A program made the position numbers and the translations under genes. From Hyaloscypha bicolor E (taxonomy: Eukaryota; Ascomycota; Leotiomycetes; Helotiales; Hyaloscyphaceae): DNA of 64,000 nt. The DNA lies in NCBI RefSeq assembly GCF_002865645.1, contig NW_020194589.1, forward strand, positions 2,455,750 to 2,519,749, read 5' to 3'. The first letter of the stretch is position 1. Each line of letters opens with the position of its first letter. This document shows positions 46,685 to 57,955 of the stretch, in pieces. The notes under the pieces were generated by a model. That model was not told where the DNA came from, ran no database searches, and worked only from the letters and a program-made list of their open reading frames with translations.

Positions 46685-47762
46685 ATGACCATCAGTTACC
46701 GAAGCGGTATATCCATCGCGTAAGATTCAACACTAAATCTTGCAATTGAAGTCATCACCCACTGAAAGCCTTTAGTGAACTGGTTGTTTATTTTCCTTCC
46801 ATAGCAATTGCTATCTTTCTCTCTGTTCGTCACGGCTTTTCTCGAAATGCTGGATGGATGTTCCTTGTAAGCTGAAACCTCCTCCCTTGAGATATACTGA
46901 AATTGGAAAATGCTGACTTCCGCAGATCATCTTTTGCCTGGCTCGCATTATCGGGGCTTGTATGCAATTGGCAACTATTAATTCCCCCACCGAGACGAGT
47001 CTCTACGAAGGCAGCGCGATTTTGAACAACATTGGTCTCAGCCCTTTGACACTTGCGGCACTCGGTCTTCTTTCACGCCTGCTTGACAGTATCAATAAGT
47101 CGACGCACACCTTCGTGAGGCAATATTGGCTCAGGGTGATTGAATTGATTGTCGTGGTTGGCCTAGTCCTCGGAATTGTGGGCGGAGTGAATGCTGCCAG
47201 TGCCTATGTCACGGATGGGCATTACCAACCTGGCACCCTCAACAAAGCTGGTACAGGTCTTTCGATTCTCGCTTACGTTCTGCTCGTTAGTGCAACCGCA
47301 TTTACAGCTTTCTCGGTCTCCCACGCAGAACATGGTGAAAGGAGACTCTTCACAGCCGTCGTGATCGCTCTTCCGCTCCTCCTAGTGAGATTGATCTACT
47401 CGATATTCAGCACCTTCACCACCAATAAATCATTCAATCTGCTGAGCGGAAATCCCACCGTCCTTCTCTGTGTGGCATTGATCGAAGAACTCCTCATAGT
47501 TGCGTGTTTTGAGGGTACCGGCTTGACCTTGAAGAAGGTTGTTCAAGAAGAGCACGTCGAAGGAGCTAGAATGATCCCCAGCTCAGACAGCAACAGCTAT
47601 ACCGAAACGCAACAACGACCACAACAGCAACAGAGAGGAGTCGGCTCTAAAATAATGGCGGTGTTGTCTTACACGATCATTGGTCGGATTATAACCTCCA
47701 TGATGGGGGATAAGGAGAGGGACGTCGAGATGCAACGCCAAGAGTATCAAGTCCCGAAGTAG
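46685..47762 (+). CDS. Seven-transmembrane fungal protein (DUF7702 type)
   Basis: Exons 46685..46719, 46776..46866, 46926..47762 give 320 aa. About seven hydrophobic helices are visible: ELVVYFPSIAIAIFLSVRHG, IIFCLARIIGACMQL, SPLTLAALGLLSRLL, LIVVVGLVLGIVGGV, ILAYVLLVSATAFTAF, AVVIALPLLLVRLIYSIF and a weaker one near PTVLLCVALIEELLIV. The cytosolic tail is Gln-rich (QQRPQQQQRGVG). The pattern fits the fungal DUF7702 membrane family, of unknown function. Introns are 56 and 59 bp; the start MTISYRSGISIA precedes the first helix. RTA1-like proteins are a similar but less fitting family. Confidence 0.82.
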
Positions 47763-48574
47763 GCGAGGGCAGGGAGGTGCAGAAATTGAGTAGAATGTAA
47801 GATATGAGCTGGATTTAGCGGATTTGAGATTAGCGTGGCGTTTTTATGCCAATGTATTGCTGTCTTTTTTTTGCCGTTGGCTTTTGTTTATAGACTGTCA
47901 ATTTGATAATTTGTCAATCTGTCAAACATTTCTCAAATTCCTTCTTCAATTATCTCTTGAATGACCCATTTGATGTTGAGGACCATTTTACTCAAGTGAA
48001 CCTCATATCAGTATGGTTCAGTGTCCAATTGCTTTTGCAGTTGCTTCCTGTATATGCTCGATCATCACTACCTTCTTCTCCGCTGAAATAGATACTGCCG
48101 AAAGATTGTTCATTTGGCTTGTAGAACTTGTAAAGCTCATCTCACCTCAGAAGAAACATATGCGCTCTTCTTGGCTGTTATCCCTTCTTCTGTATGCTTG
48201 CCCATCTCTTATCCCTTTCCCGACAAAACCATACGTTCCAAAGCACTGTTAGCGAGCGTCGTGGGGTTACATGGCTCATCCCACCTTAGAATAACAGATG
48301 CGTTATGGGCACTTGAGGTTGACCAGCGTTCTGTAGCAATGGTGGAAAATGACCGGCGGTAGCAGCAGTTATCTGAACAGGCATTTGGGCCTGGCCTTCG
48401 TCCGGCTGCTGGTAGTCATTGATATTGTCTCGAGCCTTATCGTGGAACGCGACATCAATTTGATCTTCATATCCCTAGTAGCCATGGCCAACTCCTTGAA
48501 TAGTCATTGAGGTTCACCATTGTCCCACGGTGATGTTGAAGAATGTTCGGTAATAGAAGGCCTCAATCTACGCG
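47763..48574. other. Decayed intergenic tract
   Basis: No intact gene. Minus-strand fragments around 48361-48470 (for example a YEDQIDVAFHDKARDNIN reading) look like former coding sequence but are broken by stops; they may belong to the relic regulator just upstream. Confidence 0.4.
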
Positions 48575-48840
48575 TTACGGTCGAGCCTTGTCTAACTTCC
48601 CGTACTTGTGAATGACAGCCTGGCTCTCATCGTGGAACAAACCACAAGTCAGTTCTGGACATCCCTGGCGGACACGACAAGCTCGTCCGGACTGCCCACA
48701 AGATGGTCTCTGCATCTCACACTTATGCCAAATTGGCAAAAGACTTGAAAGAGTTGAAAAGAAGCCCCGGTTCACCACTTCTTGCATTTTCTACATGGCC
48801 CAATGGACTTGCTGGTGTAGACCACATTGAACCAATCCAC
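48575..48840 (-). pseudogene. Relic Zn2Cys6 regulator, N-terminal part
   Basis: The minus strand contains VVYTSKSIGPCRKCKK near 48790-48835 and, after an intron-like gap (GTGAACC...CATAAG), CEMQRPSCGQ with FHDESQAVIHKYGK near 48590-48700. These match the start of the intact regulator at 42351-45336 (MVYCGKPSKGCANCRTRK, PSCGQC, FRDESSAVIEKVK). The third and later cluster cysteines are displaced (SGRACRVRQGC) and no fungal_trans body follows, so it is a decayed fragment. Confidence 0.5.
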
Positions 48841-49720
48841 GGTACATCGACCTTGCGGAATAGGGTGGGTCGTATCTCCTCTCCTGAAATCGAGTCTGGG
48901 CAGGTGTGTCACATCCTTCCCCACAAGTGCGCGAACTTATGGAGTGCCTTTCTCATCCGCTCTATCCCTCCTCACCCATCCCCAAATATTCACCTGCCTT
49001 TTTTTTTCAAGTATTGTATCTATTTTGCCAATATACACCACCCTTGAGCTTGACCAACGTGCACAGTTTTCTCGAGACAGTGTGACTGAACTTGGTGCAA
49101 CATGGAGCCAGTTAGATCCTCGTGTGCTGCCTCGCCATCGTCCCACGGGTATTCTTTACCCCTAAACCGGATCAAATGGAGCCCAGTATCTGAATAGAAA
49201 ATTTGAAAGATGGAAAAAAGTTAATGGAAGGAGGATTTGCCGCAAATCAAGAGCTTAGATATAAGTTGGCGCAACTGAAAACGCACTTGAATCCCGTGAA
49301 GCCTGTGAATCACCATAACCACCACACAGTCTACACTTACCATGTCTGCATCGCAAGCAAAAGCCAATTCATGGTTCTGGCGCTTGATTCACATCTTTCA
49401 AGGCTTCACCGTTCTATCTCGTGATTTGCTCCCTATCATAATTAACTGCAGGTCCGCGAAGATAAGCGGCGTGAATTGAAAGCAGAAGAAAGCAACGCAA
49501 GCTAGAGAATAGTGGCATAGGACGTAGAGAAGTAGATCATCGCAAGTCTACGTAGAAGACCCCTTCCTCAGCATCAGAGCTCCAGCGTCAGCATACATCC
49601 CTCTATAATATTGCAAAGTCAACGCGCAGTCATCATCGATAGCTTCCTTTCCTCTCAATAGGCCCACATCCATCCATCCCCAAAGCCTATGATTCCCGCA
49701 CTATCAGTTCTCTCCTCTCG
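48841..49720. other. Gene-less tract
   Basis: Mixed sequence with short frames only; nothing recognised. Confidence 0.45.
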
Positions 49721-50998
49721 TCAATTCCCCACCTGCGCACAGCCCAAATAGCAACCACGCTCAAAGCTTGTTCCGAATCTTGAAAATAAGTTTTTCTTTC
49801 CTTCATTGGCGGCTTGTTGCAAGATCGCCCGCCACACTGCTTCGTAGTGTATAACGCGTTCACGGAACTCGCTTGTGTAGACAAGCTCATGCAGATCCTC
49901 ATTGAAGCCAAACGGCGATTGCGATGAATCAGCTAAATTGGCTCTGAACTTGGCAAGACTAAAGTCGGACGATAGGAGCGGGAGAAGTCTTTGATCCTGA
50001 CTTCGTCCGCAAGGTATTCGACTAAGATATCCTCCCACGGTTCTTCGTCCTTTTTCTCGGGCTTGAAATGTTGTTGACAACCACTAGAGTCATTCTTTGA
50101 AAGACAGGCCCTGGGGTGATTAATCTTGAATTTGGAGGTGATGGTGGTTGAGAATACGAGGCACTGGCTTCAAGAGATGGTCTAGGCTGAGAAAGTACTG
50201 CTTGATCGGCAAGATTTGGTATAATAGGAAGTAGATAATTACTTGGGTTTTGGCCTTGATTCTCCGATATAGAACCCTGAATAGAATACGCTGCGTTCGT
50301 GAGATCGATATATCCGGGCTTGTTCTATCCTCGAAGTTTTTCTGCCACTTTGGCTACCTTTATTCTCTGCTCTAGGTCAATCTTAGGCCGAGGAGATGGG
50401 TCTTGAGGAACTATTATAGGCTGATCGAACTTCGGAGCTGCTTCGTGCTGACGATTGTTGTTTGGAGGAGGAGTATCTGATGCCGATGTTTGAGATCGCA
50501 GTGTTGTGGCATTTCGAGGAGAGCGGGAAGGTCGGACTGGTGGGCTTCGTGCTATGCGTAGAGAGGCGGCCTTTCCCTTTCAGTTTTGCTTCTCCCTTTC
50601 GCATGATTGGATATGCGTCCTTCTAACACTGACGAGAAGTCTTGATAGTGCAATATCAACCCAAACTTTGTGAACTTTAGGAATAAGGTCCCATCTCAAC
50701 TGCTGCTCAAACTCCACCTTCGTTGTACCAATAACCGGTTTCATTTTCTCAGCCCCATCTAATCCTCTAAACGATTCATCGAACTTCCATTCGCCGCTTT
50801 CCACCTTTGCCGTAAAATGAGTAAGCATATCTGCCTTAATCAATTTAAGTCCTACGCGATCGACCAATAAACCTTTTCGAACGAGGTCATCTCTCCAGCG
50901 CCCTCTAGTTTCTAAATCGGGGCGAGTGGGTACTTCTCATACCAGCCAGCCTCAGGCAATGGCCTCAAACAAGTTTGGTCCGGATTGTTGGCAGACAT
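49721..50998 (-). pseudogene. Broken gene of unknown family
   Basis: Protein-like sequence runs from MSANNPDQTCLRPLPEAGWY (ATG at 50998) through KLIKADMLTHFTAKVESGEW and IPKVHKVWVDIALS, a Ser/Pro-rich linker (SDTPPPNNNRQHEAAPKFDQ), PKIDLEQRIKVAKVAEKLRG, and a C-terminal FGFNEDLHELVYTSEFRE stretch. It is broken by a frame change near 50915, a TGA near 50578, a TAG near 50325 and another frame change near 49990-50060. Introns do not explain the stops. The family is not recognised; it looks like a recently disabled gene coding for about 400 residues. Confidence 0.6.
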
Positions 50999-52066
50999 GA
51001 TGGCTGGGCCTGCTTCAAAATCAGCCAGAGCACTCTGAATAGGGATACATGTGACAGACGTTAAGAAAGGAAGGTGAAGTGAAGTAGTTCTCTGAGCGAG
51101 AAGTGAAGTCGTCTGGTGTGTGAGGCGTGCTGAAAAAAGGCTGCCTCGTGGAATTAACTGGAAATGGTGTAGTATGTTGTAGAGAGAGGGAACTTTCTTC
51201 ACTGAGGAGCTATATGAGATAATTGGGGATGAGACTGGATGCGATGCGGACTAGCGGCAATTAAGCTGCCGATGTTGAAGCCTGAAGGAAAGCGTGGCTA
51301 GACTGAAGACGTTTAAGGTTGAAGAGAGTGATGAAGCCGAGGTCTATGATGAGCTTCTCCTTACTAATTCTCGTCTATGAAAGGTGAAGGGGACGGGAAT
51401 AGAAGGGAATGAGATGGTAGGAAAAGTGAGTGAGCTTCTGACTACCTAATGTAATGTGACGGATGAAATATCTCTCTTATGACCGCAATAGTCAAGGTTT
51501 GCTTGAGGAGTAATGGAAGACCACGAAAGCTCTGCCGCTTATTTTCGCAGAGAAGTGATAGATGAGATCTCTCGTTGATGCTCGAGACGGGAACAAACGG
51601 GAAGAGAAGGTTACGGTTCGCTAATACAAGTATCGACCGTAGATGAGATAATACGACTGTTTGACAAATGATAAGAGTTGAGGGCAGTCTGGCTCTGCCT
51701 CGAACTTGAAATATTAGAGGCCAGTGCGAATTGCAAAGCCTCGAGGGAAGAGGTGAGGATGTCTGAGCCACCGAGAGAGGCACTAGACTGCGGTCAACAT
51801 CTCTCAGCTTCAAGCTCGAGGTTAAATCCCACTTTAAGGCAGGGCTTCAAATGCTTCAATTATCCCCGTCCAAGTGAGGGGCCGTTGTGAGGAACGAGTT
51901 CTTCGTCAAAGCAATCGTGATGATGTCGCAGAGTGCCTATTTCTGACTAGCGTCGAAGCTCTGTGCGGCACGGCTTTCCGTAGTGCAGGGGTTAAGCTTC
52001 CTTTCATCAACGACAGACGACTTCACAAAAACCACTTCCCGGCAGCACAAAACCAGCTCACTGACA
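50999..52066. other. Intergenic region
   Basis: About 1.07 kb upstream of the NDUFAF3 gene and of the broken gene. Purine-rich in 51200-51420; no gene seen. Confidence 0.45.
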
Positions 52067-52809
52067 ATGTCCTATCTACGATCCGCCGTCCAACGCCCCA
52101 GTATTCGTGATCTCACGACATATCTCCTGCAACCTAGCAAACGACGATGCATTGCCCAGAGCACACACAAGAACCTCACTCGCCGGATCCAACCAACTGC
52201 TACACGAGCATTGTCCCTCTCCCATACTCTCGATGCAGCGCCGAAGTCCCATGATAGAGGACCTCGCAGTACGGAAGATACACAAACCGATTTTGGAAGT
52301 CTCAATGTGCTTGGAAACACGCCAGCCCCAAGTACCTCTATAGATGCATGTCTTTGGGACGGTTTTCATCTGGACAGTGGTGTCAAGATCACAGGAGGCT
52401 CGGGCGTGTTACTAGTTGCTGGAGAAGCATTCAATTGGAGGCCCTGGGAGTCTGGGAAGGGCGGTATGAAATTAGTCAATGAGAAGGGACAGTTTGATGT
52501 CGAGGATGAAGCATGGGGCTTGTTTTCTCTAGTGTGGCCGAAGCCTGGTGAGTCCTCTTTATATCGCCTCTGAAATTAATATGCTGACAATTGTGATTAG
52601 ACTTGCTCATACTTGGTCTTGGTAAGGAAATGCGACCCATAAGCCCACGAGTAAGACAACACCTTAATTCTCTGGGAGTCAGAGTCGATATCCAGGACAC
52701 AAGGAATGCTGCAGCACAGTACAACCTGCTCGCGACTGAAAGAGGGCTGAACGCTGTGGCTGGAGCTTTGATTCCCATAGGATTCAAGGAAGGAGTTGGA
52801 GTCAAATAA
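52067..52809 (+). CDS. Complex I assembly factor NDUFAF3-like (Mth938 domain)
   Basis: Exons 52067..52547 and 52601..52809 give 229 aa. The first 60 residues are basic and Ser/Arg-rich (SYLRSAVQRPSIRD, QPSKRRCIAQ), as in a mitochondrial presequence. The Mth938-like domain follows: DGFHLDSGVKITGGSGVLLV, FNWRPW, and, across the 53-bp intron, WPKPDLLILGLGKEMRPISP, with NAAAQYNLLATERGLNAVAGAL near the end. NDUFAF3 acts in the matrix with NDUFAF4 in early assembly of the Q-module of NADH:ubiquinone oxidoreductase. The start at 52067 is the first ATG giving the presequence. Confidence 0.9.
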
Positions 52810-53962
52810 TTAGAGGACTTTCTTTTTAGGTCTGTAGCTTCTGATGCAGATCAATGAGTGGGGAGCCGGCCAAAGTGCGCATCTCAACGTTGAAGACTAC
52901 CGACAATAACAATATTAGAGACCACTTCGGGAGCCAATGAGCCAGGGAGCTGGCTAAAATGAGAATCTCAATGTCAAGGTTACCTACAACAATATTGGAA
53001 CTGACCTCGGCAGCCGCACACCCGGACCCTCTTCCTCGAGAAGTTGTTTCTTGTGAGAACAAAGGCACATCTTTTCTTTGATGATATGGACCATCTTCTC
53101 GGAGTGAAAACTGCTACCTGTCCAGACTTCGTGATATGATTACACTAAACGTGTTTGTTGAAGATGGAACAGTCGGAAGGTCAGATTGTAAGTGATAAGG
53201 ACCTCTAGAGGGCATATCATGGTTTTCGGAAAGCATTATGTGCAAACGATGGCTCTGGCTGGGAGAATGCAACAGACGGGTTATCCGAGAGATATTATAC
53301 TACGAAATTTCATGAATAGACAGTGACGAAGCGACCTACATGCCCTCCAGGCTGGGAAAAAGTCCATCTTGGAGATCGTGCAATAATTGGCCAAGGAAGT
53401 CTTTTCACGGACTATTTTGCGGCTCCTCTATCGTTCGCAATTGCAACAGTAGCATTAATGTCTAAAAATGGTGCTTTGCACTAACATCTCATTCTGCAAT
53501 TCAAATCCTAAAGCCGAATGATTTGGGAATGCACATCATTTTGCAAGGCAGAATATCATTCGGTTTCAATATCATAAAAGTTTTTAAAGCTTTTTAATTT
53601 CGATGCAACGGTGTCATTCCATTGCGATGCCTTCAATGCCGAAACATGAAAGACCATAGTTGATCTCCAATTCACAGCTGGCGCCCATCAACTATCCTCA
53701 AATTTGAGACCTGGGCATCCTACAGTCCCGCTGTCTAAGCTCCATCTCGACGAGAAAACTTTCCAGGAAAGGAAAGGAAATTTCGAAAACAAACGCATCT
53801 TCGCCCCTTTTGGTCTCGCAAATCCATTGCGTTTTTCATCCTCTCCTCAGCATACGCATTTCATCGTTCCAGAAACAGGTCAACAACTTCAACACACGAA
53901 GGCCTGCTTCAATGGGTTCTCTCCAGTCCTGCTGACTTTTCAACTCATAACTCTAAGGAACC
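52810..53962. other. Convergent intergenic region with tandem duplication
   Basis: 1.15 kb. Contains the imperfect tandem repeat at 52852-53015. The rest shows no gene; 53440-53600 is AT-rich. Confidence 0.5.
52852..53015. repeat. Imperfect tandem duplication, about 82-bp unit
   Basis: Unit 1 (52852-52934) and unit 2 (52935-53015) both run from CAATGAG through GGGAGC(C/T)GGC, ATCTCAA(C/T)GT and CAATATT to CGGGAGC/CGGCAGC. The units are about three-quarters identical by eye. Confidence 0.65.
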
Positions 53963-55618
53963 TCAATATCTGTTCACCCGGCTTTTCTTCGAAGGAGTTT
54001 GAAAACTGTCCAATTCTCTCGAACGCTTTCTGTTGTCATTCAGGTTGACGGCTCGCTTCAAAGCATCGGGAGTGAATGCGGGAGTGAAGATGGGAGTTCT
54101 TGTAGCATTCTTGGCTGGCGTGAATATGTCTTCTTTTCCAGATCCTGAACGTGCAGGTGGGGTCCACTCGTCTTCGTCGGAGTCACCGAAGTAGTTTCGT
54201 TCTCTTCGCTTCTTTTTCTCGCAGCCTTTTGGGCTTGGATAGTACTGGGTTGCTTGTGAAACCGTTACTCTCGTTGACACCCTCGAGCTGGAGTGGTCTC
54301 GGGTTGTCATTGTTGTCGAGAATGATACCTCGGAGGGTGAGGTTTGTCTTCTTTCTGCAACGTGTGGTGAAGCAAGCGGAGCAGCCGAAGTAGACGAAGC
54401 AGGGCGGGTATATGGTTTCTCTCTGATGACGACTGCCATGTTGCTTCGCTTTTTGCTTTCTGTCCTCTTCAGCATCTGCGGCTCAGGCTCTGCATCCGGA
54501 TCTTCGATCTCATCAGCGAATAGAGGCAGTGACACCTGCCCGTACTTGCCTTTGGTAAACTGGACTTCACCTAGGTTTTTGCATATGATGAAGTAGAATT
54601 TTATAGGTGTGTACCGCTCCATGAATTCCTGAAACATCAGGCATTGTCGGCAAGGAGGACGGCTAATGACGATCTCGGCCTCAATTGGTTTCCGGGCAAC
54701 ATCCTTCAACATCCAGAGATCACCTCTCTGTTTTGACGGAGGCCGGACCTTTCCAGTCTGCTTTTGCAGGATGTCGATGGCAAACCACAACATTAATTTT
54801 GGCTCAACATGCGCTGCATATGTATCACCTCCTTCGCGTCCGTGATATTTGTCAAATGGTGAAACTTTGAAATCGTGGTTGTGGAAAGTTACAAACTCTT
54901 TCACAACCGTCGTCCAAATATCCGGATCAAGGAGTTTTTGGTGCTTTTCGGCGCAGACAGTCCACCCAGGAAACGCGCACATCTCGGGATCAGGAGAACC
55001 TTTGGATCTGACGAAGCCGAAGACTTTCTGCCTGGCATAATTTTGGTTTCCTTTGAAAACTTCCGTTGGACGAAGTAAATAAAGAAGACTTGAAGAAGCC
55101 CGATAAACGAACGACTGATCGTACAATTCAATCGTGCTTGGTACGTCTTCGGCAGGCAAGTCGGTGCAAGACTTTGCCTCCGGGAGGAGTCTGATAATTG
55201 CTGCGCAGTGATTTCGAATACTTCCAATGGCATCATCTTCTTCAATACCATTGGCCTGAAGAAAAGCTTCGATTTCTTCACGGCCGCCAATGGCAGCGAG
55301 TGCTTTTGCTGCAGCTTCGATTATCTTCAAAACCTCTGCTGCATGATTCTTCTTGCTTTTCGAGGCTTTTCGTACTTGTCTTACTTCTGACTGAAGTTCG
55401 TCCTCTCCCTCACTGGATGTATCGGGCGCGTCTTCAACTGTCGGCTGTTTTGACATCTGTTCTTTGGTTCCATGGCTTTTCTTCTTTTGCTTCCTCTTCT
55501 TCGTGACGAACTTGGCGCGTGAAGATCCTCCAAACTCAAAATTATCAATATCCGCGTCATGATGGGAATTGCTCTTGCTTGATCGTTTCAGACCCTTCTT
55601 CCATCCAAGTGGAGGCAT
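53963..55618 (-). CDS. Nuclear protein with zinc-deaminase signature (HxE / PCxxC)
   Basis: Single exon, 551 aa, ATG at 55618. The N-terminal 90 residues are basic (KFVTKKRKQKKKSHG) and resemble nuclear targeting sequence. A helical block (EVLKIIEAAAKALAAIGGRE) precedes a globular centre. In it AAHVEPKLMLWFAIDIL gives His270-x-Glu272 and SRPPCRQCLMFQEFM gives Pro322-Cys323-x2-Cys326, the metal and proton-transfer set of the cytidine-deaminase-like superfamily, with 50 residues between them. The strand after the cysteines (KFYFIICKNLG) also fits that fold. The C-terminal 180 residues are disordered, with Ser/Thr-Pro sites (TPAFTPDALKRAV, FQTPSKKSR). Substrate unknown; fungal deaminase-superfamily groups such as the OTT_1508-like one are possible relatives. 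It could be an inactive fold used for binding. Confidence 0.7.
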   Translation of the reverse strand: MPPLGWKKGLKRSSKSNSHHDADIDNFEFGGSSRAKFVTKKRKQKKKSHGTKEQMSKQPTVEDAPDTSSEGEDELQSEVRQVRKASKSKKNHAAEVLKIIEAAAKALAAIGGREEIEAFLQANGIEEDDAIGSIRNHCAAIIRLLPEAKSCTDLPAEDVPSTIELYDQSFVYRASSSLLYLLRPTEVFKGNQNYARQKVFGFVRSKGSPDPEMCAFPGWTVCAEKHQKLLDPDIWTTVVKEFVTFHNHDFKVSPFDKYHGREGGDTYAAHVEPKLMLWFAIDILQKQTGKVRPPSKQRGDLWMLKDVARKPIEAEIVISRPPCRQCLMFQEFMERYTPIKFYFIICKNLGEVQFTKGKYGQVSLPLFADEIEDPDAEPEPQMLKRTESKKRSNMAVVIREKPYTRPASSTSAAPLASPHVAERRQTSPSEVSFSTTMTTRDHSSSRVSTRVTVSQATQYYPSPKGCEKKKRRERNYFGDSDEDEWTPPARSGSGKEDIFTPAKNATRTPIFTPAFTPDALKRAVNLNDNRKRSRELDSFQTPSKKSRVNRY

Positions 55619-57081
55619 AGCGAAAGATACGATGACTTTTCAGATATTAGACTCGAGTATGTTGAGCAACGCAGAAAAGTTCTAGGCTGGACTTAGAGCA
55701 GTTTGATTGATGGACTGCGAGGTGTGAGAAAGTCGCGCTGTGGTATTGAGAAGGATAGATCAGACCTTTGAGAAAGTGAGTATTCTTTCAAAATGGAATC
55801 GCCTTCGTGAAAAGTCTTCAACGTGGTGTTGGAAAACACTCCCCAGGGAGCTCAGAAAGACGTTTGTTCGCAGAGAAGGAGTACGACCACAGAATCCCGA
55901 GTGAGCGGATTGGAAATATATGGGCGGTGTTGAGCAATGATGGCAAGTCTGTATGGTTGGGAAGGGGGGGAAGGAGTGGTTGTGTGGAAAAAGAAGCGAG
56001 GCGTGAAGAGATATCGAACCATGACTGCAGAAGCGGGGTAAATAGGTGAATTCTTCTCAAACCAACTTCGAAAGTGAGCCCTGGGTGACCGAGGTCATTG
56101 TGCTTGGAAGACTGAAGCAAAGGGGTTCATAGAGTACCGGTAATGCAGACTTGCAAGTCACATGAGCGGAATTTCGGAAGCAGTAAGTAACGGCATGGAT
56201 ATCTATCTTGAAGCAAACAAATCGGAGCAAACGCGTGTTCCTCTCCGAGTGTTGAGAGGTTGAGCTTGTCACTTGATAATATCATCCTCTTCATGTCACG
56301 TTTCTGAGATCATGGACGAACATACTGAACGCCAACTAATGTTAACTGCACTAATGTTAACTGCAGTTCACATCCTGGAGAGCGTCTCCCTTTCTTTGAA
56401 CGCTTCATAATGCTTGAGCCTTGTGCCGTTTATTGAAACTGATGTGCGGCCTGGCCATGACTCTTCCCCAGAACCCAAATTTCCACAATCATCAAAACGT
56501 CAAACGGGAGTCCCCAGCTTAGGTCAATATATTGACATCCACCAACCTGGGCTTCCTTCCTACCCCACTTTACTTTAAGATGCTGGCTGTGCTGTGGGTA
56601 ATAGTTTCACTGTTTCGGACGTTGTCGATTCGGTTCAGCATATCGTAGCACCAGGACCAAGGCGGGTGGATAGAGATCGTACTTTTGTAAAGAGAAAACG
56701 TTTGAAACTTCTTCCACCTTCCCCATGCCCGCCGCCAGAACCGATCCCCACTTTAATAGACGACTGTGGTCTGAGGAACTAACCTGAACTACGTCCCTAA
56801 TAGGGCTGCATCTGGGATGACTGTTGGGGAACATGAAAGCGGGATTCTTGAATGTTGAAGGATTGAAAATGTTGCCAGACGGACAATTGACGGCCGAGAC
56901 TGGGCGTTTCCAAATGTTTGACGGCCATCTTGACTCGACATGTTTTTAAATTAATGATGTCACTGAACAATCGGGAACGAGATGGGAGGCGATGCTACTT
57001 GGATTTCAAGAGCTTTTATGCATTAAGAAGCACTATGTAGGCCCGAAACTCCGTACCCAGATGACTACAATGCGGATGAAT
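55619..57081. other. Intergenic region
   Basis: 1.46 kb between the deaminase-signature gene and the 3' end of the ribosomal protein gene. Contains a perfect 15-bp tandem duplication at 56335-56364; short frames (for example 56594-56782) have no support. Confidence 0.5.
56335..56364. repeat. ACTAATGTTAACTGC x2
   Basis: Two perfect, adjacent copies of a 15-mer containing the palindrome GTTAAC. Confidence 0.85.
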
Positions 57082-57955
57082 CTACTCGTCATCATCTTCT
57101 TCCTCGGCCTCCACTGCAGTCTGGGCAATTCGGTCTACACAAAGAATTAGCACTGTTGTATCCAGAGAAGGTCGACGGAGCTGGAAATTCGGACATGTCT
57201 TTCCTGTGAACAAGGTGGCGCGTAATAGGAAAAAAACCCCAAAGCAGCTGAAATGCTCTTGGCAACCGGGCGACGGAGCAGCATTATTTTATGAGATGAC
57301 GACTTACCCAAATCCCGCTGACCTGACTGCGTGATTCTACGTCCTCCCTTCTCCTCGTCCTGCTCCAGCACACCAATCTTCTCGAGGGCTTGCATGACCT
57401 TGCGATCAACACTTCCACTAGCATCGACGTGATGGGATGGACGACTGCCTCGGTTGCGAGTTGAGCCGTGAACTTTTCGAAGTCTTCCTACACCAACGGT
57501 CTTGCGGAGATAGACTGTAGAGAGCGGAATCAGCGATTTTTGCTGCTCATAGGATTTGGAAGTGCCTACCATGGCGCGCAACTGAAGCGGCTCTGACGTA
57601 GAACCAATCGATCGATTGAGGAGGAAGCTCCTTAGCAGGGCCAAGCTTGACAGTATCGACCCAACCGGGGATTGGCAATTTGCCCTTGGGAGGTGTCAGT
57701 AAAGAATCCATCGGGAATAAGGGCATAACTGACCTGGCGCTTCAAGAATTGGCTGTACAGTTCGATGAACTTTTGGGCCTGTGTGATCCCTCAAATCAGC
57801 ATGATTCCGTACGGATGTTGTTCACACCCTCTCGCCTGCTCAATATGTGTGGTTCGAAGGGCCGGATTTGGTCGCTGTCGAACGAGTATTCGCTTTCAAG
57901 TGGTGGATTCGTGTATACTCACATCGACGTCCCGGACGGAAATGCCACCTGCCAT
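57082..57955 (-). CDS. RPS19: 40S ribosomal protein eS19
   Basis: Exons 57923..57955, 57734..57778, 57570..57684, 57308..57514, 57082..57134 give 150 aa. The sequence is the eS19 family throughout: [79 protein letters not shown] and [18 protein letters not shown], with an acidic end. eS19 sits on the head of the small subunit and is needed for 3' processing of 18S rRNA. Five exons with introns of 144, 49, 55 and 173 bp; the tiny first exon is typical for ribosomal protein genes. Confidence 0.96.
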
